Positions 26,836 to 36,090 of a stretch of 64,000 nt of DNA are shown here, in pieces; position 1 is the stretch's first letter, and the number at the start of each line of letters is the position of its first letter. The DNA is taken from assembly GCA_943788165.1 (NCBI GenBank), contig CALSPF010000002.1, positions 186,001-250,000 on the forward strand. Reading direction: 5' to 3'. The notes below the pieces were generated by a model. It did no database searches, had not been told where the DNA came from, and saw nothing but the letters and a program-made list of their open reading frames with translations. The stretch comes from an uncultured Flavobacteriaceae bacterium (GTDB lineage: Bacteria; Bacteroidota; Bacteroidia; Flavobacteriales; Flavobacteriaceae). Made by a program: the position numbers and the translations under genes.

Positions 26836-27850
26836 GGTTTTAATTACGGGCGGCCTTGGTTTTATCGGCGCACATTTTGTCCATCATTATCGACAAGTAC
26901 AGCCAAAGGCGCATATAATTGTTTTCGATAAAAACACCTATGCCGCAAACATTGATCGAATAGATGACCTGGTTAACACAGCACGTTTCACCTACATTGA
27001 GGGAGATATTTCTAATCAAGAAACTGTTAACCGTGTTTTTGAAGAGCACCAACCCACACATGTCGTTCATTTTGCTGCGGAATCGCATGTAGACAACTCA
27101 ATTGCTGGACCATTGCCCTTTTTAAAAACGAATGTAGAAGGCACCTTTTATTTGTTGGAAGCAGCGCGAAAAACTTGGATGCAATCTCCGCAAAAACTAA
27201 AGTCAGCATTCAAGAATGCGCGCTTTTATCATATTTCTACCGACGAAGTTTTTGGCTCTTTGGAAAAAGAAGGACTTTTTAATGAGCAGTCCAACTATGC
27301 GCCCAACAGTCCTTACAGCGCTTCAAAGGCAGCGGCAGATCATTGGGTAAGGAGTTATTTTCATACTTATGGATTGCCCACGCTGCTCTCGCACTGCTCT
27401 AATAATTATGGCTCATATCAACATAACGAGAAGCTAATTCCAACCATTATTCGAACGGCCCTGAGCGGAGAGCCTATCCCCCTTTATGGGGACGGACAAA
27501 ATGTTCGTGACTGGCTCTATGTAGAAGATCATTGCAGTGCCATTGAGCGTGTTTTAGCAGAAGGAACTCCAGGGCAAGTTTTTTGTATTGGCGGTAATGC
27601 AGAACGCTCTAATCTTGACATCTGTACAGCGATAGTCCAACAGTTAGATCAACGGCAACCCAAAGAAAGCGGAACTTCTTATGCGGAGCAAATAACCTTC
27701 GTCACTGATCGTTTGGGACATGATTTTCGTTATGCGATAGAAACTACAAAAATTAAAACTGAATTAGGCTGGGAACCAAAGTACAACGTTGAAGCTGGTT
27801 TGGAAAAAACCATTGCGCATTATCTGGCTAAATACAAGAATCTACCTTAA
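26822..27850 (+). CDS. rfbB: dTDP-glucose 4,6-dehydratase
   Basis: A 342-residue short-chain dehydrogenase-fold enzyme, second step of dTDP-L-rhamnose synthesis. The NAD-binding motif is TGGLGFIGAHFV at residues 9-20, the catalytic triad region is STDEVFG, and the YxxxK pair is in SPYSASKAAADHW. The end of the fold carries DRLGHDFRYAIE. It is the first gene of the rfbBACD set and overlaps the upstream GH3-like gene. Confidence 0.95.
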   Translation: MENNKVLITGGLGFIGAHFVHHYRQVQPKAHIIVFDKNTYAANIDRIDDLVNTARFTYIEGDISNQETVNRVFEEHQPTHVVHFAAESHVDNSIAGPLPFLKTNVEGTFYLLEAARKTWMQSPQKLKSAFKNARFYHISTDEVFGSLEKEGLFNEQSNYAPNSPYSASKAAADHWVRSYFHTYGLPTLLSHCSNNYGSYQHNEKLIPTIIRTALSGEPIPLYGDGQNVRDWLYVEDHCSAIERVLAEGTPGQVFCIGGNAERSNLDICTAIVQQLDQRQPKESGTSYAEQITFVTDRLGHDFRYAIETTKIKTELGWEPKYNVEAGLEKTIAHYLAKYKNLP

Positions 27851-27859
27851 CTTAATGGC

Positions 27860-28723
27860 ATGAAAGGAATTGTTTTGGCTGGCGGAAATGGCACACGGTT
27901 GCACCCACTGACACTCTCAGTGAGTAAGCAGCTAATGCCGATTTATGATAAACCCATGATTTATTATCCGCTGAGCACGCTTATTGCTGCCGGGATTCAC
28001 GAGATATTGATTATTTCAACTCTAGAAGACCTCCCTCTTTTTGAACGCCTTTTGGGCGACGGGTCACAATGGGGATGCGCGTTTTCGTATGCCGAACAAG
28101 CCGAACCAAAAGGCTTGGCAGAAGCCTTTATTATTGGAGAATCTTTCATTGGAGAATCTTCAGTAGCCCTTATTTTAGGCGATAATCTGTTTCATGGAGG
28201 AAAACTTTCGGAGCAATTAGCTGCACTAGACAAAATAGATGGAGGCCATATTTTTGCCTATCAGGTAAAGGATCCTGAACGCTATGGCGTAGTCGCGTTT
28301 GATACAAGGAATAGAATTATTTCCTTGGAAGAAAAGCCAGAACAACCAAAATCTTCTTTTGCCGTTCCAGGAATATATTTTTACGACAATACGGTAGTGC
28401 AAAAAGCAAAAAATCTTCGCCCCTCTAAGCGAGGAGAGCTAGAAATTACCGACATTAATAAAAGCTATTTAGCAGAACAAATGCTGCGTTTAACCCCTTT
28501 AGAGGTTGGGTCAGCGTGGTTGGACACCGGTACCATCGAGTCCTTGATGGAGGCCAGTCAATATGTTCAAGCCCTCCAGTCTAGACAGGGAGTTTTGGTA
28601 GGCTCACCAGAGGTGGCGGCCTATACCAGTAAAGCTATTTCACTGGAACAGTTAATCGAAATTGCAAACAAAATGACCTACACCCCCTACGGTGAAGCAA
28701 TTAAAAGCCTAGCAATGCGATGA
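27860..28723 (+). CDS. rfbA: Glucose-1-phosphate thymidylyltransferase
   Basis: A 287-residue nucleotidyltransferase making dTDP-glucose from glucose 1-phosphate and dTTP. The signature GGNGTRLHPLTLSVSKQLMPIYDKP lies at the N-terminus (about residues 8-32). The metal and substrate residues sit in LILGDNLFHGG and LEEKPEQPKS. The length matches RmlA. It overlaps rfbC by 4 bases. Confidence 0.96.
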   Translation: MKGIVLAGGNGTRLHPLTLSVSKQLMPIYDKPMIYYPLSTLIAAGIHEILIISTLEDLPLFERLLGDGSQWGCAFSYAEQAEPKGLAEAFIIGESFIGESSVALILGDNLFHGGKLSEQLAALDKIDGGHIFAYQVKDPERYGVVAFDTRNRIISLEEKPEQPKSSFAVPGIYFYDNTVVQKAKNLRPSKRGELEITDINKSYLAEQMLRLTPLEVGSAWLDTGTIESLMEASQYVQALQSRQGVLVGSPEVAAYTSKAISLEQLIEIANKMTYTPYGEAIKSLAMR

Positions 28724-29250
28724 TTTTTACAGAAACAAAATTTACCGGTTGTTGGATCATTGAGCCTAAAATACACAAGGATCATCGTGGTTCATTTCAC
28801 GAGGTATTTAAAAAAGAGCTTTTTGATCAAACAGTAGGCCCTGTAGATTTCATTCAAGAAAACGAAGCAACCTCAGTATATGGTGCTATTCGAGGGATGC
28901 ATTTCCAAGAGGGCAAATATGGGCAGGCAAAATTAGTCCATGCGACTCGCGGAAGTGTTTTAGACGTTATCGTCGATTTACGCCCAGGGTCACCTACTTT
29001 TCGCCAACAACTTGAAGTAGAATTATCGGATCAAAACAAGAAACAACTCTTCGTTCCCAAGGGCTTTGCCCATGGCTATAGTGTATTGTCAAAAAAAGCA
29101 ACAGTAAGCTATAAAATCGATGCTCCTTATCGTCCAGAAAGCGAAAAAGGAATATCGCCACTTGACCCTTTTTTTGCCATTGATTGGAGAATTGACAAAC
29201 AAGAACAGCTTATAAATGCACGTGACTTAGCGTGGCCACCAATACAATAA
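28720..29250 (+). CDS. rfbC: dTDP-4-dehydrorhamnose 3,5-epimerase
   Basis: A 176-residue cupin enzyme, third step of dTDP-rhamnose synthesis. Family blocks visible: HRGSFHEVFKK, AIRGMHFQEGKYGQAKLV with the catalytic His, VIVDLRPGSPTF and PKGFAHGYSVLS with the general-acid Tyr region. It overlaps rfbA by 4 bases (ATGA) and ends two bases before the chosen rfbD start. Confidence 0.96.
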   Translation: MIFTETKFTGCWIIEPKIHKDHRGSFHEVFKKELFDQTVGPVDFIQENEATSVYGAIRGMHFQEGKYGQAKLVHATRGSVLDVIVDLRPGSPTFRQQLEVELSDQNKKQLFVPKGFAHGYSVLSKKATVSYKIDAPYRPESEKGISPLDPFFAIDWRIDKQEQLINARDLAWPPIQ

Positions 29251-29252
29251 TC

Positions 29253-30050
29253 ATGGTACACACCATTCTTGTTACGGGCTCAAACGGTCAGCTTGGAAAA
29301 AGCCTTTGTGCGTTGGCCGAAAAAGATCAAAAAAACCAATGGGTTTTTTGTTCTCGACAAGACCTCGACATCACCAATAGAGAAAACATTGAGCAGATTT
29401 TTGTAGAACACCAGCCGACCCATTGCATCAATTGCGCTGCTTTTACCAATGTGCGTTTAGCAGAAAAAGAATTGGATAACGCAAGAAGAATTAATGTAGA
29501 TGGAGTCGATAATCTCATTGAGGCCTGTAATAATTTTGACACGACATTGGTTCATCTTTCTACCGACTATGTGTTTGATGGTGAAAAAAGCAGCCCCTAT
29601 ACGGAAGATGATGAGGTAAACCCGCTGAACGTATACGGCAAAACAAAAGCAGCTGGGGAGGCATTAGTGGCGCAGCGAGCAAAGAAAGGCTACATCGTTC
29701 GATCGTCATGGGTCTATGCGGAGAAACACGGTCAGAATTTTTATCGTTCTATTCTTGCCAAAGCCAAAACTGGAAAACAGCTCGAGGTCATTAATGACCA
29801 AACAGGCACGCCAACCTCAACCTCAGAATTAGCACATTATTTACTTCGTTTGATTGGACAGAGTCCGTCTTATGGGATATATCATTTTGCCGGCGATAAA
29901 ATTCAAACATGGTTTTCTTTTGCCAAAGACATTCTTGCCGTTCATGGGCTAGGTGTTGAGGTAATGCCAGTAGCGACTGCTAAGGATGAACTAAGAAGAC
30001 CGCTCTATAGCCCACTCATTTCAATAAAACCGTTGAACAATGAACTATAG
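29253..30050 (+). CDS. rfbD: dTDP-4-dehydrorhamnose reductase
   Basis: A 265-residue SDR enzyme that makes dTDP-L-rhamnose. I chose ATG 29253, which places the Rossmann motif TGSNGQLGKS at residues 7-16; an upstream in-frame ATG inside rfbC would add seven residues. The STDYVFDG block and the YGKTKAAGE catalytic pair are intact. It ends with a PLYSPLISIKPL region and overlaps the next glycosyltransferase gene by 11 bases. Confidence 0.94.
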   Translation: MVHTILVTGSNGQLGKSLCALAEKDQKNQWVFCSRQDLDITNRENIEQIFVEHQPTHCINCAAFTNVRLAEKELDNARRINVDGVDNLIEACNNFDTTLVHLSTDYVFDGEKSSPYTEDDEVNPLNVYGKTKAAGEALVAQRAKKGYIVRSSWVYAEKHGQNFYRSILAKAKTGKQLEVINDQTGTPTSTSELAHYLLRLIGQSPSYGIYHFAGDKIQTWFSFAKDILAVHGLGVEVMPVATAKDELRRPLYSPLISIKPLNNEL

Positions 30051-30894
30051 TGTAATTGTTCCAGCACATAATGAAGCCGATTTTTTGCCTGGTCTTTTGG
30101 ATAGTTTATGTTCACAAGATTGCTTGCCCAATGAGGTTGTTTTGGTCAATGACAATTCTACTGATAAGACGGAAGAAATCATGCAAGACTATGCTAAAAA
30201 ACATCTTTTTGTACGATATGTCAATCGGATTTCATCTGCAGAGCATCAACCTGGGACTAAGGTCGTTCGTGCTTTCCAACACGGGCTTAAAGCACTAAAA
30301 GAACCTTACACTGTCTTGGTTAAATTGGATGCTGATTTGTTGCTTCCTCCAAACTATTTTTCAACCCTATTAACTTTGTTTCAGCAAGAGAAAGTTGGAA
30401 TTGCAGGAGGCTTTTGTGTAGAACAAAACGCAGCAGGCCAGTGGGAAGTCAATCATCCAATGCACAAAGATCATGTGCGCGGCGCTTTTAAGGCCTACCA
30501 TAGCGATTGTTTCAAAGCCATTGGCGGCCTTCGTCCCAGCATGGGTTGGGACACGGTGGACGAGCTTTTGGCGCGTTTTCACGGGTTTTCTGTGCGCACC
30601 CTTGACCTTCTTGAAGTAAAACATTTACGGCCCCTAGGCAAAGGTTACACCAAGAGTAGTGCAAGCGCTCAGGGAAAGGCGTTTTATCAAATGCGTTATG
30701 GTGTGGTCTTGAGTTTTTTGGCTGCACTCAAGAGTGCGCACAAAAAACGTTCGTTGGGCTGGTTTGTGGGTGTTAACAGGGGAATATTTTCCGCCCTCTT
30801 TTCACAAGCAGAATTTATGGTAACCAAAGAAGAGGGTCGCTTTATTAGCCGCCATCGATGGGCGCAAATGCGCTTACAAAGCAAAAGGCGCTAA
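30040..30894 (+). CDS. Family 2 glycosyltransferase
   Basis: A 284-residue GT-A glycosyltransferase. N-terminal VIVPAHNEADFLPGLLDSL, then VNDNSTDKTEEI, and the metal-binding DxD in VKLDADLLLP (about residues 94-98). A GGLRPSMGWDTVDE segment near residue 165 would be the acceptor-side motif. No membrane helix is seen. Its place after rfbBACD suggests transfer of a sugar to a surface polysaccharide, possibly rhamnose, but the substrate is inferred. Confidence 0.87.
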   Translation: MNYSVIVPAHNEADFLPGLLDSLCSQDCLPNEVVLVNDNSTDKTEEIMQDYAKKHLFVRYVNRISSAEHQPGTKVVRAFQHGLKALKEPYTVLVKLDADLLLPPNYFSTLLTLFQQEKVGIAGGFCVEQNAAGQWEVNHPMHKDHVRGAFKAYHSDCFKAIGGLRPSMGWDTVDELLARFHGFSVRTLDLLEVKHLRPLGKGYTKSSASAQGKAFYQMRYGVVLSFLAALKSAHKKRSLGWFVGVNRGIFSALFSQAEFMVTKEEGRFISRHRWAQMRLQSKRR

Positions 30895-30922
30895 AAAGCA
30901 AGCGGCTATTGTCAAGGATGCT

Positions 30923-30930
30923 TATCTTTG
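30923..30930 (+). promoter_or_regulatory. Putative -7 box (TATCTTTG) for purD
   Basis: Exact TAnnTTTG match, 17 bases before ATG 30948; supports the short purD start. Confidence 0.5.
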
Positions 30931-30947
30931 CCTCGAAAAATACACCC

Positions 30948-32219
30948 ATGAATATACTTATTATTGGCGCTGGTGGACGAGAACACACCTTCGCATGGAA
31001 ATTGGCCCAGAGCCCAAAATGCAATCAATTATTTGTCGCCCCAGGAAATGCAGGGACGGCACAAATGGCCACCAATCTAGCCATTGGGGTGAATGATTTT
31101 GAAGGAATTAAAAGCGCAGTAATTGAAAACAATATTGAAATGGTTGTGGTGGGCCCCGAAGATCCATTGGTCAACGGAATCCACGATTTCTTTCTAAACG
31201 ATAAAGCCTTAAAATCTGTCATGGTAATTGGACCACGCGAGCAAGCCGCTCAATTGGAAGGAAGTAAAGAATTCGCCAAAGAATTCATGAAAGCAAACAA
31301 TATTCCAACGGCACAATATGCTAGCTTTACAGCGGCAACCCTCGACCAAGGGCTCGTTTTTTTGAACCAAATGAAAGCGCCATATGTTTTAAAGGCAGAT
31401 GGTTTAGCCGCAGGAAAAGGAGTGTTAATTATCAATGACCTGACAGAAGCGAAAACCCAGTTAAAAGAAATGTTAGTTGACGAGAAATTTGGTGCCGCAT
31501 CCAAAACAGTGGTTATCGAAGAGTTCCTAGACGGAATAGAACTTTCCTGCTTTGTGTTAACTGATGGGAAAAACTTTGTCACCTTCCCAATGGCAAAGGA
31601 CTACAAACGTATTGGCGAAGGAGACACAGGCCTTAATACGGGCGGAATGGGCGCGATCTCTCCGGTTCCTTTTGTAACACCACAATTTGAACAAAAAATT
31701 CACGAGCGCATTGTCTTGCAAACCATTGCTGGTTTTGAAAAAGGCGATCTCCCTTTTCAGGGATTTGTGTTTATTGGCCTTATTAAAGTTGGTGAAGATC
31801 CCTATGTCATTGAATACAATGTTCGAATGGGTGATCCAGAAACAGAAGTTGTTTTACCATTGATTAAAAACGACTTTGTAGATCTGCTGACTGCTACTGC
31901 AAAAGGCGAACTAAACACCCAATCCATTGAGGTCGATGAGCGCACAGCAACAACGGTGATGTTAGTGTCTGGCGGGTATCCAGAGGCCTATGCAAAAGGA
32001 AAGATAATGGCAGGGTTAGATTCTACTTCGTCAAGTATTTTATTTCATGCAGGAACACAATTAGACGGCGACAAAGTGCTTACTTCTGGTGGAAGAGTGA
32101 TGGCCGTAACGTCCTTGGCAGGGAACTTTAAAGAAGCATTAAATCATTCTTATGCAACCATCGAAAACATTTCGTTTGAAGGAATGAATTATCGAAAAGA
32201 TTTAGGCTTCGATTTATAA
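30948..32219 (+). CDS. purD: Phosphoribosylamine-glycine ligase
   Basis: A 423-residue ATP-grasp enzyme, second step of purine synthesis. I start at ATG 30948 because it gives the canonical N-terminus MNILIIGAGGREHTFAWKL; a longer upstream frame lacks similarity. Further blocks: VVVGPEDPLVNGI, PYVLKADGLAAGKGVLI, GGMGAISPVP, and EYNVRMGDPETEV. The stop overlaps the convergent DUF6341 gene by 6 bases. Confidence 0.96.
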   Translation: MNILIIGAGGREHTFAWKLAQSPKCNQLFVAPGNAGTAQMATNLAIGVNDFEGIKSAVIENNIEMVVVGPEDPLVNGIHDFFLNDKALKSVMVIGPREQAAQLEGSKEFAKEFMKANNIPTAQYASFTAATLDQGLVFLNQMKAPYVLKADGLAAGKGVLIINDLTEAKTQLKEMLVDEKFGAASKTVVIEEFLDGIELSCFVLTDGKNFVTFPMAKDYKRIGEGDTGLNTGGMGAISPVPFVTPQFEQKIHERIVLQTIAGFEKGDLPFQGFVFIGLIKVGEDPYVIEYNVRMGDPETEVVLPLIKNDFVDLLTATAKGELNTQSIEVDERTATTVMLVSGGYPEAYAKGKIMAGLDSTSSSILFHAGTQLDGDKVLTSGGRVMAVTSLAGNFKEALNHSYATIENISFEGMNYRKDLGFDL

Positions 32220-32441
32220 GAAAGAATGCGCAGAAGGATCTTTGTTTTCTTCTCCTTTATCGCTGAATGTTTTCAGTTGATTTATCCAGTAAACTAAAGC
32301 CGTAAAACCAACGGCAATAAAAATAAAGTTAACGCCATTAGCTAACCACCAATTTTTTAACTCAAGTGAAGTTAAGAATTGATGAGGAAGAAAGAGAACC
32401 TCTTCAAATAACCAGGTAATTACTTCTAAAAAATCTTTCAT
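32214..32441 (-). CDS. DUF6341 small membrane protein
   Basis: A 75-residue protein with an aromatic N-terminal segment (FLEVITWLFEEVLFLP), the LELKNWWLAN block and one transmembrane helix (VNFIFIAVGFTALVYWI), then a charged tail. This matches the flavobacterial DUF6341 family; function is unknown. In Flavobacteria it is usually found beside purD and DUF6427, as here. A -7 box lies 26 bases upstream. Confidence 0.8.
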   Translation of the reverse strand: MKDFLEVITWLFEEVLFLPHQFLTSLELKNWWLANGVNFIFIAVGFTALVYWINQLKTFSDKGEENKDPSAHSFL

Positions 32442-32467
32442 AGCGAACGTAGTTTTTATTTACCTTG

Positions 32468-32475
32468 CAAAAGTA
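32468..32475 (-). promoter_or_regulatory. Putative -7 box (TACTTTTG) for the DUF6341 gene
   Basis: Exact TAnnTTTG match on the minus strand, 26 bases before the ATG at 32441. Confidence 0.4.
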
Positions 32476-32551
32476 GTAAAAAACTTAGCAGCAATAAAGC
32501 CGCTAAACCGTAAATTTTAAAGAAGTAGCTCAACATTAAAATAGTCCAAGA

Positions 32552-33460
32552 ATGATTCGCTTTTTTTTCAATAAGTCTTCGGTGTCTAGTTATTTGTTTA
32601 GCGTGCTAATCGTTATTGCAGGGGTCTATTATCATTTCCGAGAAACCACAGGTCAGTTTTCTTTTTTTAATGAAAAAAACACGAATGCATTTCTGTTGAT
32701 CTTATGTCTTTTAACGACAGATTGGGCAGTAAAACAAAGGTATTGGGCGAATAAATCAAGCTATCATTTACTGGTGTTTTCTTTGGGTGTTTTTGCTTTG
32801 CCAATCGAAATTTTTAATAGTTGGATCGTTGTTTACGCCTTTTTTTTCTGGATCGCATTTATTCATTTACTCGCGATTTCCACCCAAGGAAAAGAAATAA
32901 AAAGCACCTTTAATGCCGGCTTTTTTCTGGTTTTCGGCAGCTTGTTTTTTCCTGTGGGAATCGTTCTTTTTCCGTTTATTTGGCTTGTTCTTTTGATACA
33001 CGGACTGTTAAATCTTCGTCTTTTCCTTATTTCGCTTTTACCAATTGCGAGTATTTATTTGCTTGGTGTAATCATCAGCACTTTCTTTCCTTCGGTTCCT
33101 TTTATCCAAGAAATTAATTTTAACACCATTGACTTAACGTGGAGTGGATTTGGTTCTTTTCGGCAAAACATGTGGTGGTTGCTTTTCCTTGGACTGTTTT
33201 TTGTTTCCATGATCAAGCATTATGCTTCATTAGGAGCCAAAAGTGCGAGCTACGGTGCTGGTATTTTTAGCTTGCTTTTATTGGGCTTTTTAAGCCTTGT
33301 TTTTGCTGTGGCGTTCCAGTCTCTTTCTGTTATTTCTTGGGTTTTGTTTTTAATGACAGTAGCTTCTTCTAGTACACGTTTTTTGGAGGAAATTAAACGC
33401 CCGTGGTTGAGAGAAGTGATTTTATTGATCTTTATTCTCTTGTTTTTTATTGGAAAATAG
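32552..33460 (+). CDS. DUF6427 multi-pass membrane protein
   Basis: A 302-residue very hydrophobic protein with about nine or ten predicted transmembrane helices and a short basic start (MIRFFFNKSSVSSYLF). The pattern and its position next to DUF6341 and purD fit the flavobacterial DUF6427 family. It resembles polytopic O-antigen-ligase-type or permease-type proteins only in hydropathy; no catalytic motif is visible, so function is unknown. Confidence 0.78.
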   Translation: MIRFFFNKSSVSSYLFSVLIVIAGVYYHFRETTGQFSFFNEKNTNAFLLILCLLTTDWAVKQRYWANKSSYHLLVFSLGVFALPIEIFNSWIVVYAFFFWIAFIHLLAISTQGKEIKSTFNAGFFLVFGSLFFPVGIVLFPFIWLVLLIHGLLNLRLFLISLLPIASIYLLGVIISTFFPSVPFIQEINFNTIDLTWSGFGSFRQNMWWLLFLGLFFVSMIKHYASLGAKSASYGAGIFSLLLLGFLSLVFAVAFQSLSVISWVLFLMTVASSSTRFLEEIKRPWLREVILLIFILLFFIGK

Positions 33461-33488
33461 AGGCTTAATGCACCCTTCGTGTTTGGGT

Positions 33489-34532
33489 TTATACATCGTC
33501 ATAATCGACATGAAGTGTTGCTGATGCTGGAACAGCCTGACAGGTCAAGACCAGTCCTTCAGCTACTTCTTCGTCTGTCAAAATTTGATTGTTTTCCATG
33601 GTTGCGCTTCCTTCGGTTACTTTGGCAATACAGCTACAACACACGCCTCCTTGACAAGAATAGGGCACATCTATTTTTTGTTGAAGCGCAGCGTCGAGCA
33701 AGGTTTTGTCGGCCGTAGTTTCAACAGTGTGGGTTGCATCGTCTGCTGTAATTGTAAGTTGCACCACTCCTGTAGCTGTAGAGGAAGGCACAGTCGTGGT
33801 AACACTAGAAGTAAACAGTTCAAAATGAATTTTATCAGCAGCAATTCCTTTTGTAATCAAGCAGTCTTTTACGGTATGGATCATGGCTTCTGGACCACAT
33901 AAATAGGCGGCAACTGGCGCCTGTTTCCCTTGGTTCAAGGCATAAAGAACGGTGGAAGCGTCTATGCGCCCAAACAAGGCGTTTGGTTCATTGCTTTGCG
34001 AATAGACCCAATGAATAGAGAGGCGATCAGGATAGGTTGTCGCCAAGGCTTCTAGTGCAGGCCTAAACATCGCTTCTTCTGCCGATTTATTTCCATAAAC
34101 CAATTGCACACTTGTGTTTTCCGTCTTCTCAAGAGCAGATTTAAGAATCGAAAACAAAGGGGTAATTCCGCTTCCGGCAGCAAAAAGAAGTAGATGTTGC
34201 TTCTGGTCGCTAGGCGAAAAAAGAAAGCGTCCCTCTGGAGGGGCAACCAGTAATGAATCGCCTACTTTGAGGACATCATTTACATAGGTGGAGAATTTTC
34301 CGCCTTCAATTTTTTTAATTCCAACGGTAGCTTTCGCTTGGTGAGGAGCAGAAGACAGGGAGTAAGACCGGCGAACGATTTCTCCGTCAATTTGGGCCTC
34401 AAGACTTAAATATTGACCAGATTCAAAGGCAAAAGTTTTTTTTAGATCCTCAGGAATTGCTAGTGATAGGGCAACAGAAGTAGAGGTTAAGCGTTTAATT
34501 TCTTCTACAATTAGGCGGTGGTATGAACTCAT
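33489..34532 (-). CDS. PaaE-like flavin reductase with 2Fe-2S ferredoxin domain
   Basis: A 347-residue soluble electron-transfer protein. An FAD domain (RRSYSLSSAP near residue 53) is followed by an NAD(P)-binding domain (AAGSGITPLFSIL near residue 118) and a plant-type 2Fe-2S domain with cysteines in PYSCQGGVCCSCIAKV (about 291-299) and LVLTCQAVP (about 329). This order matches PaaE/HCP-type reductases. The partner oxygenase is not in the window, so whether it serves phenylacetyl-CoA epoxidation or another oxygenase is open. Confidence 0.87.
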   Translation of the reverse strand: MSSYHRLIVEEIKRLTSTSVALSLAIPEDLKKTFAFESGQYLSLEAQIDGEIVRRSYSLSSAPHQAKATVGIKKIEGGKFSTYVNDVLKVGDSLLVAPPEGRFLFSPSDQKQHLLLFAAGSGITPLFSILKSALEKTENTSVQLVYGNKSAEEAMFRPALEALATTYPDRLSIHWVYSQSNEPNALFGRIDASTVLYALNQGKQAPVAAYLCGPEAMIHTVKDCLITKGIAADKIHFELFTSSVTTTVPSSTATGVVQLTITADDATHTVETTADKTLLDAALQQKIDVPYSCQGGVCCSCIAKVTEGSATMENNQILTDEEVAEGLVLTCQAVPASATLHVDYDDV

Positions 34533-34626
34533 TCTTTTTTCAGTAAAAATAAGGATTCACGAGATACTCTCGTCAATTGTAACTATTTTTATATTATTAC
34601 GTCTAATATTAATGTAAACTAAAACT

Positions 34627-36087
34627 ATGAATTTATTTTCACTACAATGGAAAGAAACATTTCGCGCCCCGCAATGGGAAGCAAAAGTGACAATTAAAAT
34701 TTTAATAGGTTTAGTTTCTATTTATTTTATTGGGGCTTTTGTTTTTCTTTCTAGTGTCGTTTATACCATCTTGAATAAAGAAGTGCTGGATAGAGAACCG
34801 CTTGAAGTATTCAATGGAATCCTTTTGTTTATCTTTTTTGCGGAGCTTGTAATTCGTTTTTTCCTACAACAATTACCGGTAACCAACATTCAATCCTTGA
34901 TTTTGTTGCCTTTCAAGAAACGACAAATCATCAACCATGTAATGCTGCGGTCTGTTTTTTCTGCCTTCAACCTTTTCCCGTTCATCATTTATTTGCCTTT
35001 TGCTATTTCCATGTATCGAGATGATTATTTGGGTTCACAAATTTTTGCTTGGTGGCTTGCCTTGTTAATGTCCACCTTATGCTTGAATTTTCTGCTTTAT
35101 ATCATCAATAAAAACAACGCCTACTTCTTTGCCTTGTTAGGCTTTTTGGCTGGAACAATTGCACTGGATATTTACACGGAAATTGATTTAGGAAAATTAG
35201 TTGGTATTCCCTTTGACGCCGTAGTTAAAAACTCGGAGTATCTTCTTGGGTTTGCATTACTTCTTGTGGGGATGTATGCCTTTCTGTTCACCTTCTTGAA
35301 AAAAGGCTTTTATATGGACGCTGGTTTAGCACAGAAAAAAACACGCGCAAGAGGAGGTGAATTTAAGATGCTTAACTTTTTGGGAGAGGACGCACTGATT
35401 TTACGAAACGATTTACGCATGATTATGCGTAATGTTCGTCCACGTCAAATCGCCCTAATGTCTTTTCTGTTTTTGTTTTATGGCTTGGTGTTTTTTACTC
35501 AAGACATCTATCGTGATATGGAATATGTCATGGTTTTTGCTGGTTTATTTGTAACGGGTGGCTTTACCATGACCTTTGGGAATTATGTTCCGGCCTGGGA
35601 CAGTAGTTATTATAAACTTCTCATGACACAAAACATTTCATACAAGAAATATTTGTTGTCCAAATGGAATTTAATGGCCTTTGTCACGGCTGTTTCCATG
35701 GTTCTAGCGATTCCTTATGTTTATTTTGGGTGGGATGTTTTAGCCATCATCGTTGCCGGTGCTTTTTTCAATATGGGTCTAGGTACTTGGATTGCCCTTT
35801 TTGGCGGTCTGTTGAACAAAACGCCTATGAAATTAAATGTAAAAGCAAAGGCCTTTGAAAATACCCAAAGCTTTTCGGTAACCCAATTTGCCTTAATTAT
35901 TCCCAAAATGGTCTTGCCGGTTCTTTTGTACTGGCTCCCCAGTTATTTTATTTCTCCAATAGCCGGATTTATCACCCTGGCAGGGGCAGGCGTTTTAGCC
36001 ATTATTTTTCGTGATAAAATAGCGAATGGGGTCACAGTATTGTATAAAAAACAGAAACACGAAACCATTGAAGCATTTAACAAATAA
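34627..36087 (+). CDS. DUF5687 ABC-transporter permease
   Basis: A 486-residue membrane protein with about 10-12 hydrophobic helices, no signal peptide, and cytosolic loops rich in Lys/Arg. The N-terminus (NLFSLQWKETFRAPQW) and overall pattern match DUF5687, a Bacteroidetes ABC-2-type permease. The ATPase gene follows after 3 bases, so the two make one exporter of unknown substrate. Confidence 0.82.
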   Translation: MNLFSLQWKETFRAPQWEAKVTIKILIGLVSIYFIGAFVFLSSVVYTILNKEVLDREPLEVFNGILLFIFFAELVIRFFLQQLPVTNIQSLILLPFKKRQIINHVMLRSVFSAFNLFPFIIYLPFAISMYRDDYLGSQIFAWWLALLMSTLCLNFLLYIINKNNAYFFALLGFLAGTIALDIYTEIDLGKLVGIPFDAVVKNSEYLLGFALLLVGMYAFLFTFLKKGFYMDAGLAQKKTRARGGEFKMLNFLGEDALILRNDLRMIMRNVRPRQIALMSFLFLFYGLVFFTQDIYRDMEYVMVFAGLFVTGGFTMTFGNYVPAWDSSYYKLLMTQNISYKKYLLSKWNLMAFVTAVSMVLAIPYVYFGWDVLAIIVAGAFFNMGLGTWIALFGGLLNKTPMKLNVKAKAFENTQSFSVTQFALIIPKMVLPVLLYWLPSYFISPIAGFITLAGAGVLAIIFRDKIANGVTVLYKKQKHETIEAFNK

Positions 36088-36090
36088 TCC